Origin: Marsupella aquatica
Taxonomy: Eukaryota; Marchantiophyta
Assembly: GCA_973895155.1 (NCBI GenBank)
Contig: OZ316895.1
Location: forward strand, 9,486,001-9,550,000
Length of the DNA stretch: 64,000 bases
Reading direction: 5' to 3'
Positions 1 through 12,217 of the stretch are shown one piece after another. The position numbers and the translations under genes are program-made. Under the pieces are notes generated by a model, which did no database searches, was not told the origin of the DNA, and worked only from the letters and a program-made list of their open reading frames with translations. The stretch's first letter is position 1. The number at the start of each line of letters is the position of its first letter.

Positions 1-385
1 ACTCCGATGCGTGCCTTCTTCAGTACCGCACTCTCCGAGCAATCGCTGCGTCCTGTGGTCTGGTCGCGATGAAATGCAACGCAACGCCGATGAATGTCAC
101 GAAGCAGAGGAACTACAAGCAAGAAACAGCATTCGCCTCGTCTGCCTCCGTCTCTGCTTCTTCCTCTTCTTCCTCTTCTTCCCGCCCCTCTCTCTGTCCT
201 CTGCCTCTCGCTGTTTCGCTTGTTGGCCGACAATCGCGGGATGTAGACCGCTCGATATTTGGATCTTGGCCCCCAACATTTAGCCCCGCAACGCGCCCCG
301 CGCCTACTCTGGAAATGTCGGGTACCCAGTGATTACGTAGGTGTCCACTCAGCGGTGCAATTTAGGTCTTGGATAATTTGTTTTT
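1..385. other. Non-coding flank with CT-rich tract
   Basis: No gene is supported here. A CTTC/TCTTCC microsatellite-like tract lies at about 140-200. The last bases before the copia element, five T at 381-385, are repeated just after it at 6779-6783 and may be its target-site duplication, but a T run is weak evidence. Confidence 0.5.
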
Positions 386-518
386 TGTTATAATCCCCAC
401 GTCTAGTCACCGTTTACCCTGGTTAAGTCACCCTAACCAGGGGTGTACATGATACATACACCTATATATAAAACCTCCCGGACTAGAAGATCTGTTGGAG
501 ACTCATTACCTCACGACA
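386..518 (+). repeat. 5' LTR of copia element
   Basis: This 133-bp copy matches 6646-6778 at 132 of 133 positions. It begins TGTTATAATCC and ends CTCACGACA. It holds an 8-bp inverted repeat and a TATA box, so it is presumably the element promoter. Confidence 0.95.
418..473 (+). promoter_or_regulatory. LTR hairpin and TATA box
   Basis: CCTGGTTA (418-425) and TAACCAGG (434-441) form a perfect 8-bp inverted repeat with an 8-base loop. A TATATATAAA box follows at 463-473. The same arrangement is present in the 3' LTR (TATA at 6723-6733). Transcription would start about 30 bases downstream of the TATA box, leaving a very short R/U5. Confidence 0.65.
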
Positions 519-532
519 CGTTATCAGCACGA
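519..532 (+). promoter_or_regulatory. Candidate primer-binding site of copia element
   Basis: The 14 bases directly after the 5' LTR read CGTTATCAGCACGA. This is not the usual initiator-Met site. From memory of plant tRNA-Ile(AAU), it is complementary to the internal anticodon arm, with a C opposite wobble position 34, where A is converted to inosine. That would imply an internal or half-tRNA primer. Confidence 0.45.
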
Positions 533-1643
533 GACTCACCGAGGCTGAGCAAGGAGGCTAAGATTTTTTTTTCGAGGACCCAGCGGAGCGCAAGAAATTA
601 AGAAAAGCAAGAATCGAGACTCATAAGGAAACAGATCGATAAGGCTTAAAGGAAAGGATAGGGGAGATGAATGCCCGATGACGAATGAAGGAAACAGACC
701 CGAAAAGTGATAAGAGGAGCGCGAGAGGTTGAGAAGCAGAGAACCAAGGGCAGAGAAACAAAAACAACATTCATAAGGATATGCCAAAAGATAACAACGA
801 AGCACCGAGCGCAGAAAATTGAATTGCAATGGTGAATGGGATTGTATAAGATTAACGATCAGACTGAGCGGAGTGAATCGAGAAGAACCAATAGAAAACA
901 AAAAGAGTAGGCAGGATTGAATGAGAACGATTAGTAGCAAGGCGAATCCAGGAATCATGAGGAAATCAGAATTGAGAGACTAGGATCGAAGATCTGTAAG
1001 AGCCGAAAAAGGAAAAGACAGGCAGCACCAAAATTTCAAAGAAATGCCACAGGGACATTGAGACTTGAACTCGTAAGGACAATATAGCAGAACAACGAAG
1101 AGGCAAAGAAACTTGAGAGGGACTATGGAGATTCCAGGAAATGGTTGGATTTAAAGGAAGACGAATTCATGATAGCGTTGTGACACAGGCGAAGGAAGGC
1201 GCAGCCCTACCATTTGATCCTCTGACCATCAAAAAGGCAGTCCCATGGAGCTTGTGTAGAAATAAGGCGAAGAAAGCGCTCAGGAAAGTCACAGCGAGAA
1301 TCGGTACCTTGAGAATCTGGAAGAAACTATCGACAAAGAGAAGCAAAGGAGCAACCGGGGTTGATTGGAGTAAAGAATCACCCATAACTGCACAGACTGC
1401 AAAACTTCATTACTGCACAGTTTAACAAAGGAAAGAGCAAATACAAAGGAAACTTTGCAGTTAACCAAATACCAAGGAAAACCTAAATCCTAAGTGCAAA
1501 CCCTAAAATTGAATTTTGGATTTGCATGCTCTCTCCACCCAGCCCCACCTTGCATGCCGCAAAAATGTGCTTTGTCATTTCCTACTATACCTACTAGTAA
1601 ATAAGCCTAAAGTACCACTAAAAGGAATCGAGCCACCACCCCA
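533..1643 (+). other. Purine-rich untranslated leader of copia element
   Basis: About 1.1 kb lies between the primer site and the gag start. From about 540 to 1480 the plus strand is strongly A+G rich, which is not explained by a conserved protein. The longest open frame (1141-1425) has no recognisable domain, so I treat the segment as a leader. Confidence 0.6.
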
Positions 1644-4600
1644 ATGACCAACCTAGAGAAACTTAACTTTCCAGCCCTAGAAATAGATGGCGGCAACTAC
1701 CTAGAATGGTCCATGAACCTAAAAGAAAACCTAACCTCGCTAACCCTACTCCCTGCAATAGGGCTCGCTCAACCCATCCTTGCCGGTGAACCACAACCAG
1801 ACTCATTAACTAAAGCCAACGAATCGAAAGCCCTAGTATTCCTGAGACGCCACATCCATAGATTCCCACAGAGACAATACATGCACCTTTTGACTCCTCG
1901 CGAACTATGGATAGCGCTCCAGACCCGATTCGACCACCAGAAACTGGTTGAATTACCTAGAGCCAGGCAAGACTGGCTCAACCTGCGGGTCCAGGACTTT
2001 ACCTCTATTTCAGCCTACAATAGCGAACTCTTTAGAATAACATCAACCCTCGCACTATGTGGCGAGCCGGCCACAGACAAGGATCTGCTAGAGAAGACAT
2101 TGTCAACATTTCATTCATCAAATGTGTGGCTATCAACTCAGTATCGAAACATGAAGTTCGGGCAATACTCCGAGCTCATAGCCCACCTCCTAGTCACCGA
2201 AAGAAACCAAGAACTCCTCTTAGTTAACTCTAGAAAACGTCCTACGGGCACACTGCCCTCAGGATCACAGAGTGAAACACATCTTACCGACACCGCTGAA
2301 CCCTCCACATCAAGGCAGGGCATTAAGCGAAGTAGGAATGGCAACCATAGAAACCACCCCAACAGGGGGAGTTTCTTTAACCAACGCCCACAATACAATT
2401 TCAGACGGTCCTTTAGTGGATGCAGAGGACGCGGAGGACGTGGAGGACGAGGCAGACGCGGAGGATGAGGTGGACGCGGCGGACGCGGCGATGGAAGAAC
2501 ATATAACAACAACCGCCAAAATGATTGGTCACAATCCCAACCACAACGGGAACGCCCAAAATGCCATGCATGTGGCATGACCAACCACCTAGCCAGAAAC
2601 TATAGAATCCCACAACACCTTAAAGAGCTATATCAACGATCCCTCAGGGACGGACAAACCTCTAGGGCACCACCCCGTGAAACCCACGGGGCGTTTATGG
2701 GGTCCAGCGACCCATTCCAAGACTTTTCAGATCTACCTGCCCAACCCGAAGCACACTTAGTGGCAAGTAGTTCCACAACCCCAGATCTAAATAGCCCCAG
2801 CACATGTATTATAGATAGTGCAACCACGCACACTATCCTCCGGGATCGACACCTTTTTCACAAGATCACACCCTCACGTCGATCCCTAACCACTATTAAT
2901 GGCCCTAGCCAAATAGAAGAGGGTTTTGGCCCAGCTTCCATTAGACTCCCGCAGGGTACAGCTATACACATAGAATCTGCTATTTTTGCCCCGAACGCAA
3001 CGCGTAATCTCCTCAGTTTTAGAGATATACGAGCAAACGGACTACATGTCCAGACGGGCGATACCAGAGATCAGGAAGTGATACACTTGGTTGATAATAC
3101 CCCTACGGGGAATATCATTAAAGAAACCCTTTTCTCGTACCCCTGCGGGTTTTATGTAACTCATATTGAATGCTTGCATAACAATGCCAACACAAGTGAA
3201 TTGCCCGCGCTTTGGCATGCACGCCTTGGCCACCCCGGCCAATCAATGCTAAGCAAAATACTTAAGAATTCAAGTGGCATTCCAATCAATACACGCCACA
3301 TTCCAGCTAGCACCCCATGCACTACATGCTCACACGGCAAATTAATAACAAGGCCCACGGCATCAAAATTGCCAACCAAAATACCCAAATTCTTGGAAAT
3401 AATCCACGCCGATGTTTGCGGGCCGATCAACCCACCGAGCGGACCCTTCCGCTACTTCATGGTATTAATCGACGCATCAACTAAATGGTCAAATGTGACA
3501 TTGCTTTCAACGAGGAACATGGTTATGCCTCGTATCTTGGCGCAAATCCTGCGCGTGAAAGCACAATTCCCAGATCACCCTATTAAGACACTGAGGGTAG
3601 ACAATGCAGGGGAATTCACATCCGAAACGTTTGATGATTTTTGCACATCACTTGGCATAGACGTACAATATCCTGTACCTCACGTGCATTTCTAGAATGG
3701 ATTAGCTGAAGCGGTCATTAAACGCCTTCAGTTAATTGCACGCCCATTATTAATGCAGTCAAAACTCCCCGTCTCAGCATGGGGACACGCCATATTACAG
3801 GCGAATGCATTAATCCAATATCGCCCATTGGCATTTAATACCTATAGCCCATACCAAATAGCTAACGGTATTAAACCTGATCTATCACATCTTCGTTCAT
3901 TTGGATGTCAAGTAATGGTCCCCATTACTCCACCCAAACGAACCAAGATGGGACCCCAACGACAGTTGGGGATATACATCGGATTCGACTCACCGTCCAT
4001 AATCCGATATATGGAGCCCACAACAGGCGATGTTTTTAAAGCCAGATTTCTAGATTGTCATTTTGACGAACATATTTACCCACCATTAATAACCCCTAAA
4101 CACCCACAACCACCTTTGGAGTGGGAACGACACTCGCCATTTTGGCAAGATCTTAGAACGAATCAAGGGGAGAAAGAAGTTCAAAGAATTTTACAACTCC
4201 ACAAGATTGTGGAAGAACTTCCCGATGCTTTCGTCGATACATCCCAAGTTAGCCGCTCACATATTCCAGCTGCGAGAGCATCTGCTCGCATCGAATTATC
4301 AAGCGAGCCAACTAGTACATCCCAACCTCGTGCAAAACGAGGCAGACCTTTGGGATCCAAGGACAAACGACCAAGAAGGCGCGGCTCATCTATACCACCT
4401 TCACCTGATGCCGACCACACAGAATCCACAACTCATGAAGAGATTTCTATCCACTTCACACACACCGGTGAGATGTGGGATAGAAATACTACTTCAATAG
4501 ATGATGCTTTTGCATTAATGGTGGCAACAAATATCACTAACGAGACACCAGAACCAATATCCATTTTAGAATGCCAAAACAGACCAGATTGGCCTGAATA

Positions 4601-6314
4601 GCAAAAAGCTATAAACGGAGAATTAGATTCCCTACTAAGCAGACACACTTTTGGCCCAGTCGAGCCAACACCGCAAGACGTACACCTCATTGGCTACAAG
4701 TGGACATTCGTCCGCAAAAGAAATGATAAAGGCCAAGTTGTACGCTACAAAGCACGTCTGGTAGGGAAAGGATTTACCCAACAACCGGGAATTCATTACG
4801 ATGAAACTTACTCACCGGTTATGGATAGCACAACATTCCGATACCTAATCGGATTTGCCATTTTCCATAAACTACAAATGCGACAACTGGATGTTGCAAC
4901 CGCATATCTATATGGAACTTTAGACACTTGTCTATACATGCGATCACCTCCCGAGTTGGAGCAACGACGCTGAGCCTTAGCTCAAGGCGCTAAATCGCAT
5001 ATCCCATATTTACATAAGATTATCACACAATTATCTCAAGTTACACCTCATGTGTCATCTACACATGTAACTCATAATAATGACACCGCTGTGTCAACCG
5101 TACGGAATACTCGCCGTGGACTAGCTATCCGCGTGTTGAAGGCATTATATGGCCTGAAACAAAGTGGCAGAGTATGGTATCAAAGATTTACTGATGAAAT
5201 GATTGCCATGGGTTTTTCCCATGATGCCATTACACCATGTTTATTTATTAAATATGTGGATGATGAATATGTCATCGTTTCTATTTATGTTGATGACTTA
5301 AATATATTTGGGACACCCCAACTTACAGAAGATACTATTACCAGTCTTAAATCCACATTTGAGATGAAAGACCTTGGACATACAAACTTTTGCTTAGGCT
5401 TACAACTAGAGATCCTACCCACTGGCATGATGCTCCATCAGACCACACAAACCGAAAAGATCCTAAAATAGTTCAATATGAACCTAGCACACCCATTGAC
5501 GTCACCAATGGTTGTACGTTCATTAGAAAATAATACTGATGTTTTTCGCAAGCGCAAAGAACATGAACCACTATTAGGACCAGAAACACCATACCTTTCC
5601 GCAATAGGAGCATTAATGTATCTAGCAAATCAGACACGACCAGATATTGCATTTGCAGTTAACTTACTAGCCAGACATAGTGCAACTCCCACAGCCAGAC
5701 ACTAGAATGGAGTTAAGCACGTATTTAGATATCTACGTGGAACCACCGATACCGGGTTATTTTACTCATTCGGTGCAAACCACGAGCTAATAGGATACGC
5801 GGATGCCGGATACCTCTCCGACACTGATACCGCAAAATCCCAAACCGGATATGTTTTTACCATAGGGGGTACCGCTTTCTCTTGGAAAAGCGTGAAACAA
5901 ACCCTAACAGCAACCTCATCGAATCACTCAGAAATCTTAGCTCTACATGAGGCTAGTCGTGAAGCCGTTTGGTTACGATCCTTTATAAACCACATCAACA
6001 CCAAATGCGGCCTACCACCACTAACAAAGCCTACTAACATTTTTGAGGATAACCCAGCATGTATACAATAGATCACGAAAGGATTCATCAAAGGCGATCG
6101 CGTGAAGCACATAGCTCCAAAAAAATTCTACACTCACGAGTTACATGGAAAAGAGATCAACATTTTGCAGATTTCAAGTGCAGACAACTGTGCGGATCTC
6201 TTCACCAAATCATTATCACCATCAATCCATCACCGACACTGCCAGGCAATTGGACTACGGAGCGTGCGACGCATGATGACCGTGGAGGCTGCTGCTCCAC
6301 ATGATACTCGATGA
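1644..6314 (+). pseudogene. copia gag-pol polyprotein, interrupted by seven in-frame stops
   Basis: One frame runs without frameshift from ATG 1644 to a final TGA at 6312-6314, about 1,556 codons. Gag (about 1644-2550) ends in Gly/Arg-rich repeats and a zinc knuckle at about 2556-2600 whose fourth ligand is Tyr instead of Cys. The protease motif CIIDSATTH is at about 2805. Integrase follows, with its HHCC region, HADVCGP, RVDNAGE and NGLAE. RT includes KARLVGKGFTQ (about 4750) and the catalytic YVDD (about 5288). RNase H spans about 5760-6250 and includes GYADAGY. In-frame stops are TGA 2466, TAG 3693, TAG 4599, TGA 4971, TAG 5469, TAG 5703 and TAG 6069. Several replace strongly conserved residues (Q before NGLAE, W before NGVKH), so they are real lesions. 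The copy cannot make a full polyprotein and would need help in trans to move. Confidence 0.93.
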
Positions 6315-6635
6315 TGTTGACGACATGATGCTGATGATATGCTGCTGACGACCTACTGATGAGACAAATGTTAAAAGCTAGATTTACTATAGCATCTAAC
6401 TTTACTTAACATTGATATTTATTACGACGAGGACTGTTAGACTGCACTCTTTTTCCTTTAGCACTCATATTTTTCTCTACTACACTGGTAGAGTTTTTAC
6501 TAAGCTAGAGTCGATAAAGGTTTTTTAACGAGGCAGTCCTCCTCGCTTGTACACCTATCATATACACTCCATAAACATAATCAACAAAGACTAGACTCAT
6601 AGGATTAGTTGTCTACATAGCTACCACTATTTAGC

Positions 6636-6645
6636 CAAGGGGGAG
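6636..6645 (+). promoter_or_regulatory. Polypurine tract of copia element
   Basis: AAGGGGGAG directly precedes the TG of the 3' LTR at 6646, the expected position of the plus-strand primer for reverse transcription. Confidence 0.8.
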
Positions 6646-6778
6646 TGTTATAATCCCCACGTCTAGTCACCGTTTACCCTGGTTAAGTCACCCTAACCAG
6701 GGGTGTACATGATACATACACCTATATATAAAACCTCCCGGACTAGAAGATCTGTTGGAGACTCATTAACTCACGACA
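6646..6778 (+). repeat. 3' LTR of copia element
   Basis: This is the second 133-bp LTR copy, with a single difference from 386-518. Genomic sequence with a run of T resumes at 6779. Confidence 0.95.
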
Positions 6779-6784
6779 TTTTTT

Positions 6785-6990
6785 ACAGGGGAGGAGCCGC
6801 ACAAACGGGGGCGAAGGCTTGGAGGGCCATTAAAAAGGCCGTAGACCTGGTCTGTGACCAACGAGTTCTAGGGTAAGTGCTTTGGTCTTGGAAATTTTGT
6901 TTTTGACACAGGAGCCCCACCAACTTGGGCCAAGGCCTGGATGGACCAGGTCTGTGACCAAAGGGTTTTAGGGTCAATGTTGTCTCTATA
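6785..6990 (+). repeat. Diverged local duplication next to copia insertion
   Basis: Two related units are visible. ACAGGGGAGGAGCC...GACCTGGTCTGTGACCAA (6785-6870) recurs as ACACAGGAGCCCC...GACCAGGTCTGTGACCAA (6905-6962). The copia element sits within the upstream unit, since GGTCTTGGATAATTTG occurs just before 386 and GGTCTTGGAAATTTTG at about 6882. No coding function is seen. Confidence 0.55.
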
Positions 6991-7279
6991 AGATTGAACA
7001 AAGCTTTCTCCCTCCCTCTTGGCAGTATGTCCTTTATCCTCCATGTGGCTGTATTTTGGATTGTCTTCATCCCATATTTTCCTTTAATATTCTGGAGTCT
7101 AAACACTATAATATACAATCCACTTATTCCTTCTCATGGTTTATTATTACATACCATTGTCACAAATAACCTCCTTAGCTGTTCAAGTATGGTGACATGT
7201 TTTCTTAAACATCAGATAGGCCTATAGGTGTCATGATGCACCTTGCCTGTGCCCTACCCATCATTTTCCCTCTAAGTTG

Positions 7280-7370
7280 CACACTCCTTGAAATCCAGTT
7301 GTCAGGCTGACTTGTTGACTCCACGAACACTCCTTGAAATCCAGTTGTCAGGCTGACTTGTTGACTCCAC
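7280..7370 (+). repeat. Tandem direct repeat, two copies of about 44 bp
   Basis: ACTCCTTGAAATCCAGTTGT followed by CAGGCTGACTTGTTGACTCC occurs twice in a row with almost no change. No gene is associated. Confidence 0.8.
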
Positions 7371-8335
7371 GCAACATCTGATTGCCTGGCCATCTCACTT
7401 ATACTCTGCAACACTTCCGCTCAATGTACATCACTTATTATTGACAATACATTGTAACACACCGACATTTGGCTACATGGTCATATGATTCTTGATGAAC
7501 CTACCCTCAGATATATTGCCGAGCCTTGAGACCTCACCTCTACTGGCTCCCCTTCATTCAATCAACCACAGACACTTTTATTTAGGTGTCCACATGCATG
7601 GAGGTGTGCACCCTAGATGTTGTAGGGAAGCCCTAGTCTGGGTGGCCCTGCCCTATCACTTGCTATAAAGCCTCATTCAAAATAAAACATTAAAACATCA
7701 AGGTTAAAAGCAGACCAAAAATCACTCACTAGGATTTCTAGCCATCCCGCACAAAAAGTCATACAATAAGGTGTAAGGCGTTGAGGTGGAGATGGCCAAG
7801 AGGGATCATCAGTTTTAGGTCAATATATGCTTCGAGTTGAGTGGGGTCACTCATTAGGTGTGGAATGCGAGATTAAGGATAAAGTCTGATAAGGGCATGG
7901 GGGAGGATGACTATAACAGGGTGTAGTTTGCTTGGAGATTTTTCTTTTTCATTTGATTACTTTTAAGTGTGTGGTGAGAAGTTTGAAAGTCCTAGAGTGC
8001 AATACCTTCCCACACTATTGCACTAAATTAGGGAGTCTCAAAGCTAGGTGGCTAACAACTATGGATTTAAGAACATGCTAAGAAGCAGCATAGGCCCACC
8101 CCATAGCATAGGGGCGGGGCTACCGTCTCACTTCAGTCTGATGGCATATCTTTGTAACTATATTCTCAGTCAGCCGCCACCACCACGTCAGGCCCAGAGC
8201 CCATGTGCTTTTGTAACTTTTGGATTTTTATGTTTTTGCCTCAAGTTATGGAATAGTTGATATGGTTATTGGTTAAGTGTTGGCCCACACACTTTCTTAG
8301 TGTTTCAAATATTGGCTTGCACTAGTTTTATGGGA

Positions 8336-8545
8336 GTTGCGATAACTCTTGAGGAAAGGCATTATCCCTTGTATCAGTGAGCTTTGAGACTCCCTACTAG
8401 CTGCAGTTGCCATAACTCTTGAGGAAAGGCATTATCCCTTGTATCACTGAGCTTTGAGACGCCCTACTAGCTGCAGTTGCCATAACTCTTGAGGAAAGGC
8501 ATTATCCTGTGTGTCATTGAGCTTTGGGACTCCCTACTAGCTCCT
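8336..8545 (+). repeat. Tandem repeat, three copies with 70-bp period
   Basis: ATAACTCTTGAGGAAAGGC recurs at 8342, 8412 and 8482, followed each time by ATTATCC and CTCCCTACTAGCT-like text. The three copies are close to identical, which points to a recent local expansion. Confidence 0.85.
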
Positions 8546-10496
8546 CACACGACCCCGTGGTAGATCTTTCACTCTATTGCAGCTTTCCATTTACAAGTGG
8601 GCAAGATATCCGTTCAGATTTCCATGAGCAACTTGCTTATGAGAGAGGTGTTCTATAATGCGAGCAAACAGGAATTTTGTTAGCAAGGGGAGTATTGTTA
8701 GCAAGACACTTGTGGTTTTAAATTTCTTTTGCTTTTTGCTGCCTTTTCTATTTTTTGTGTGTTTTTTAAGACTCCAGATGGCTAGCAAGATCGCTAGCAA
8801 AAAGAGGAGTCCCCAAAATGGATGTTATCAACCAGGTTCCTATTAGCCAGGCAATTGCATATAGAAAAATTAGGGGTCATGTGAGGAAATTTTCTACTGT
8901 TTCCTCACACACTACAATGACCCCTTATGAGATATCTGTAGTAGTACTGAACATCTGGTGACACACCATTGCTCAACGATAGTGGGCTGGGTAAGCTTTG
9001 TAACAAGGCCAAAAGTTGTTAAGTTCCGATCAAAATGGAGAAGCAATAAATCTGCAAAGCATTATGGGTGTGTGCCCACCATTAAGTTGGTAAGTTTAGT
9101 TTCAGAATTCAGCACTTTCTAGAGGGTGATCATCCAATCCATTGACACATTTGCGGTAGCTCTTTTGTCCATGCACATCTCAAAATCAAGATAGAACCAC
9201 AAGCATGCTATTTTTTTGCCAATCAATCCTCAGGACTCTAGCTTCTTTATGTGGCACTTGTTAAGATTTGGTCTTCGTTCCGAGTTTTTGTGTCAAACAA
9301 TTGAAAATGCCTCTCAACTATTAATTTTCCACACCATCTGGCTCATGATCCCCTTGTATTGGACGATTTTGCGGTTTATGTTATCTGTCGGTTTCAGAAA
9401 AGTTGTTCGATCCAGATTTCAATTTAAGATGTAAAACTAAGTACAAATCTCCAGTTTGAATCAATAGACGCAAATGTGTATGGGCATATTGGTTCCCTAG
9501 AGCATTTCTGCTATGAATGGAACAAAATGATACCGAATAAAATTGGAAGAGCAAAAAGTATGAATTATAACTCGAGAGTTGGGAATCTTGAGCTCACGGC
9601 CAGACCTTTCCTCCAATCCAATTTTAAAGGATGACCAAAGGCCTCACATAACAGCAGCCACAAGCCCTTCTTGAGGCTCTCCTCTGTGATCGTTCCAATC
9701 CACCTTTAGAAAGTCCAATCAACAAAATCTTGTGAATTCGAGGAACATAAGCAGAATGACTGGTGGCCGTTGCGTGGCTTTGGGAGTGTTGTGTTATGCC
9801 AACAAACCAAAGTTGCAGGGTGCCCTTGAATAACAAATGTCGTGTTAAGCATTCTGCCTAAAGAACTAAGAATAGGTCTTGCATGGTCCATTTTTGCTCT
9901 TGTCATGCCCCACTTGAAGGAAGTAAGACCTGCAACTCTTACAGGATCTCAAACTATATTTGATGCTTATGAGGAAATCAAAGATTTGTTCCTGTAAGTT
10001 CAATTGAATGTGTAGTTGGTAGTTTTGAATTTACTACTTCGGCTCATTTACAGGTCACTGACAGAAATAATGTCTTGGTCCTTGAGGGGAGCAAAAGAAC
10101 GTCGGTGGATATCACAAGGTCCGTGCTTCAGCAAGGCAGCGATATGTCCAGCAGTACCATATCCTTTATGAGCTTTGAACCCATACAATGGCCATATTCT
10201 GTTCACCAAGAAGATTGTCCAGGTTGTAATTGGATTAGACTTAGCAACAGGGTCAACCTGCAACTATGGATATACATGACTTCAGGAAACTAAGATGGGT
10301 CCCGAGATGGGTGCTTTGAAACCTTGGGAGATTTGTACTGTAGAATTACAGCTCTACATTGAATTGAAATGATCGCATCAAACAGATTCTAATTTAACCA
10401 GAAGAAAAGCAAGAGGCCAAAAATGAACTTGTTGAAGTTGATCATGAGGCGATCTCTTGTGCCCTTGGCAAGAATTGAGGCTGTTGCAATTACATG
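8546..10496. other. Intergenic, nothing recognised
   Basis: Both strands contain only short open frames without recognisable domains. AT-rich, with no RNA gene that I can support. Confidence 0.4.
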
Positions 10497-10838
10497 TGTC
10501 ACACCATTCTAGGTAGTGTTAGAGTGTATCGTACTATCTAGATGGTCCGTATGTTTGGTATGTGTGCTATATGAGCCGATAAGGTTCTGTTAGGTTTGTG
10601 TGAGAGGGTACTTCTCACTTGTGAGGCATTGAAAGGTCATCTTTCAATGTTGAGCCTTGGAGAGAGAGGAGCTTGAGGAGCTTGAGTGTGGCTATGGTGG
10701 CTGTGAGCTCCGCTTGTGTAACGTGGATTCCTTGAGTAGTGCAAGGTGCGTTGGCTTGACATACGTGTGTGATCGAATTGGTGCGGGATCGATGGGGTAT
10801 TGTTGACCGGGATCGTTGTGCCGATTGTATTGAGATTA
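10497..10838 (+). repeat. LTR part B, left copy
   Basis: This 342-bp segment matches 19572-19913 with three differences, about 99% identity. It begins TGTCACACCATTC. In this copy the sequence continues ...GAGATTACA into the leader. Confidence 0.9.
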
Positions 10839-11106
10839 CATTGAAAGATCACATTCAAAATATGTTGTACGGACTGTGCGAACAAAAGTTTGATTGATTG
10901 AGTTGTCAACGGTTCGTGGTAGCTCGGATCGTGTGTTGTTATTGAACAGATCGTTGGTATCTCGACCTGTATCGTTGTTGTCCGATCGGCCTGCTTCCCG
11001 ATCGATGTACAGATTTGTGATTGGTGATAGGTTTTGAGTTGGAGGTCAATTGATGATTCGTGGAGGAAAGCGAATGTTGAGTAGATGTTGGACAATGGAA
11101 GTCGAT

Positions 11107-11201
11107 CCGTGAGGCTTCAAATCCGATTGCCGGCTACTGTGAGGCTTCAGATCTGATTGCCGGCTACTGTGGGGCTTCAGATCTGATTGCCGGCTACTGT
11201 T
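11107..11201 (+). repeat. Three tandem copies of a 30-32 bp unit in gypsy leader
   Basis: GAGGCTTCA followed by GATTGCCGGCTACTGT is repeated three times with few changes. It lies in the untranslated leader upstream of Gag. Confidence 0.85.
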
Positions 11202-11429
11202 GGATGATGCTGGCAAGGCGCAGGTGAAGCGACGGCTCTTTTCCTGAAGGAACAGAGCTGCCAATGCCCCATGCGGCGGTATCATCGTTTCTGTGAAAGG
11301 AACGAGGGTCAAAGGTGTTGAATCAAGCTACTGCCGATTCTGTGGAAGGGTTGCATTTTTCATGAAGGAAATTGACAGTTTTCGGGAGCTTTTTGTGAAG
11401 GAAGTAGTCGTTTTCGGGGTCAGGTGTGA

Positions 11430-11640
11430 GGCGCACGAGGTCACCCATCCCGAAAGTGCTCATGCGAGGCGACGCGTGAGGTCACCCATCCCGAAAAAGC
11501 TCCCAACTACGAGCGCAAAGTCACCCATCGCGAGCGCAGGCAGGCGCGAGGTTGACGAGGTCACCCATCCCGGGGCTATTCCGGGCCGTGAGCACGAGGG
11601 GAGGCACGAGGTTGAGCGCGAGGAGGTTACCCATCCCGGG
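11430..11640 (+). repeat. Dispersed GGTCACCCATCCCG motif repeats in gypsy leader
   Basis: GAGGTCACCCATCCCG or a one-to-two-base variant occurs about five times at 40-70 bp spacing, in GC-rich sequence with repeated GCGAGGTTGA text. It is non-coding and may be a regulatory or structured leader segment. Confidence 0.75.
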
Positions 11641-12217
11641 GCTATTCCCAGCCACAAGCGCTTAAACTGGCAAGTTCTCATCCCACCTTGTGTACACACA
11701 AGCATTCACAACTTGTTGTTTAGATTCAAGCGCCAGGGGGCTTTATACACTTCCCGATTTATTTAGAGGCCTATTCTAGGCCAAATCAGAGGCTCTTTAG
11801 AGGTTTTTGATAGTTCTGAGTTCATCTAAATACACAGATTGAACCAATTCTGCATGGTTTCTCATCTATAACATTGGGACATCATGAAGCCTATTATGAA
11901 GGCCTTTCATTGAACATTATGAATATTTGTTTGATCAATGTGTGATCACTCTTGGTGTGGAGAGTTAGTGTTTGACTATTCTTGTTGATTGGATCCTCTC
12001 CACACTTGTTTCCTGTTTATGCGCCATGTTGGTTCGGTATGGGCGCTTGATTCCATAGGAGTGATCCGGATTTGCAACCGGACATTCTAGTGTGCTGTGT
12101 ATTTCTCTCCTGGTAATGTTGGAGTGATACCCAACACACCATGGTGAGTGCTTGTGGTGCTGACAGGGACAGATTGCCCTTAGGGTTAGCACATAGATTA
12201 GGTTAGGGTTGGTCACC

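Larger units (their letters stand above)
386..6778 (+). mobile_element. Ty1/copia LTR retrotransposon, structurally complete, coding-dead
   Basis: The element is bounded by two 133-bp LTRs that differ at one base (509 versus 6769). They start TGTTATAA and end CACGACA, so they have the usual TG...CA ends. A candidate primer-binding site follows the 5' LTR and a polypurine tract (CCAAGGGGGAG) abuts the 3' LTR. The order gag, protease, integrase, RT, RNase H is that of Ty1/copia. Wording such as DSATTHTIL at the protease suggests the Ale/Retrofit-like plant lineage, from memory. LTRs this short are unusual for plant copia elements. The near-identical LTRs argue for a recent insertion although the reading frame is broken. 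Confidence 0.95.

Noticed and set aside
1141-1425. 94-residue frame in the copia leader as a gene
   Set aside because: Basic composition follows from purine-rich DNA, with no domain and no matching position in known copia elements.
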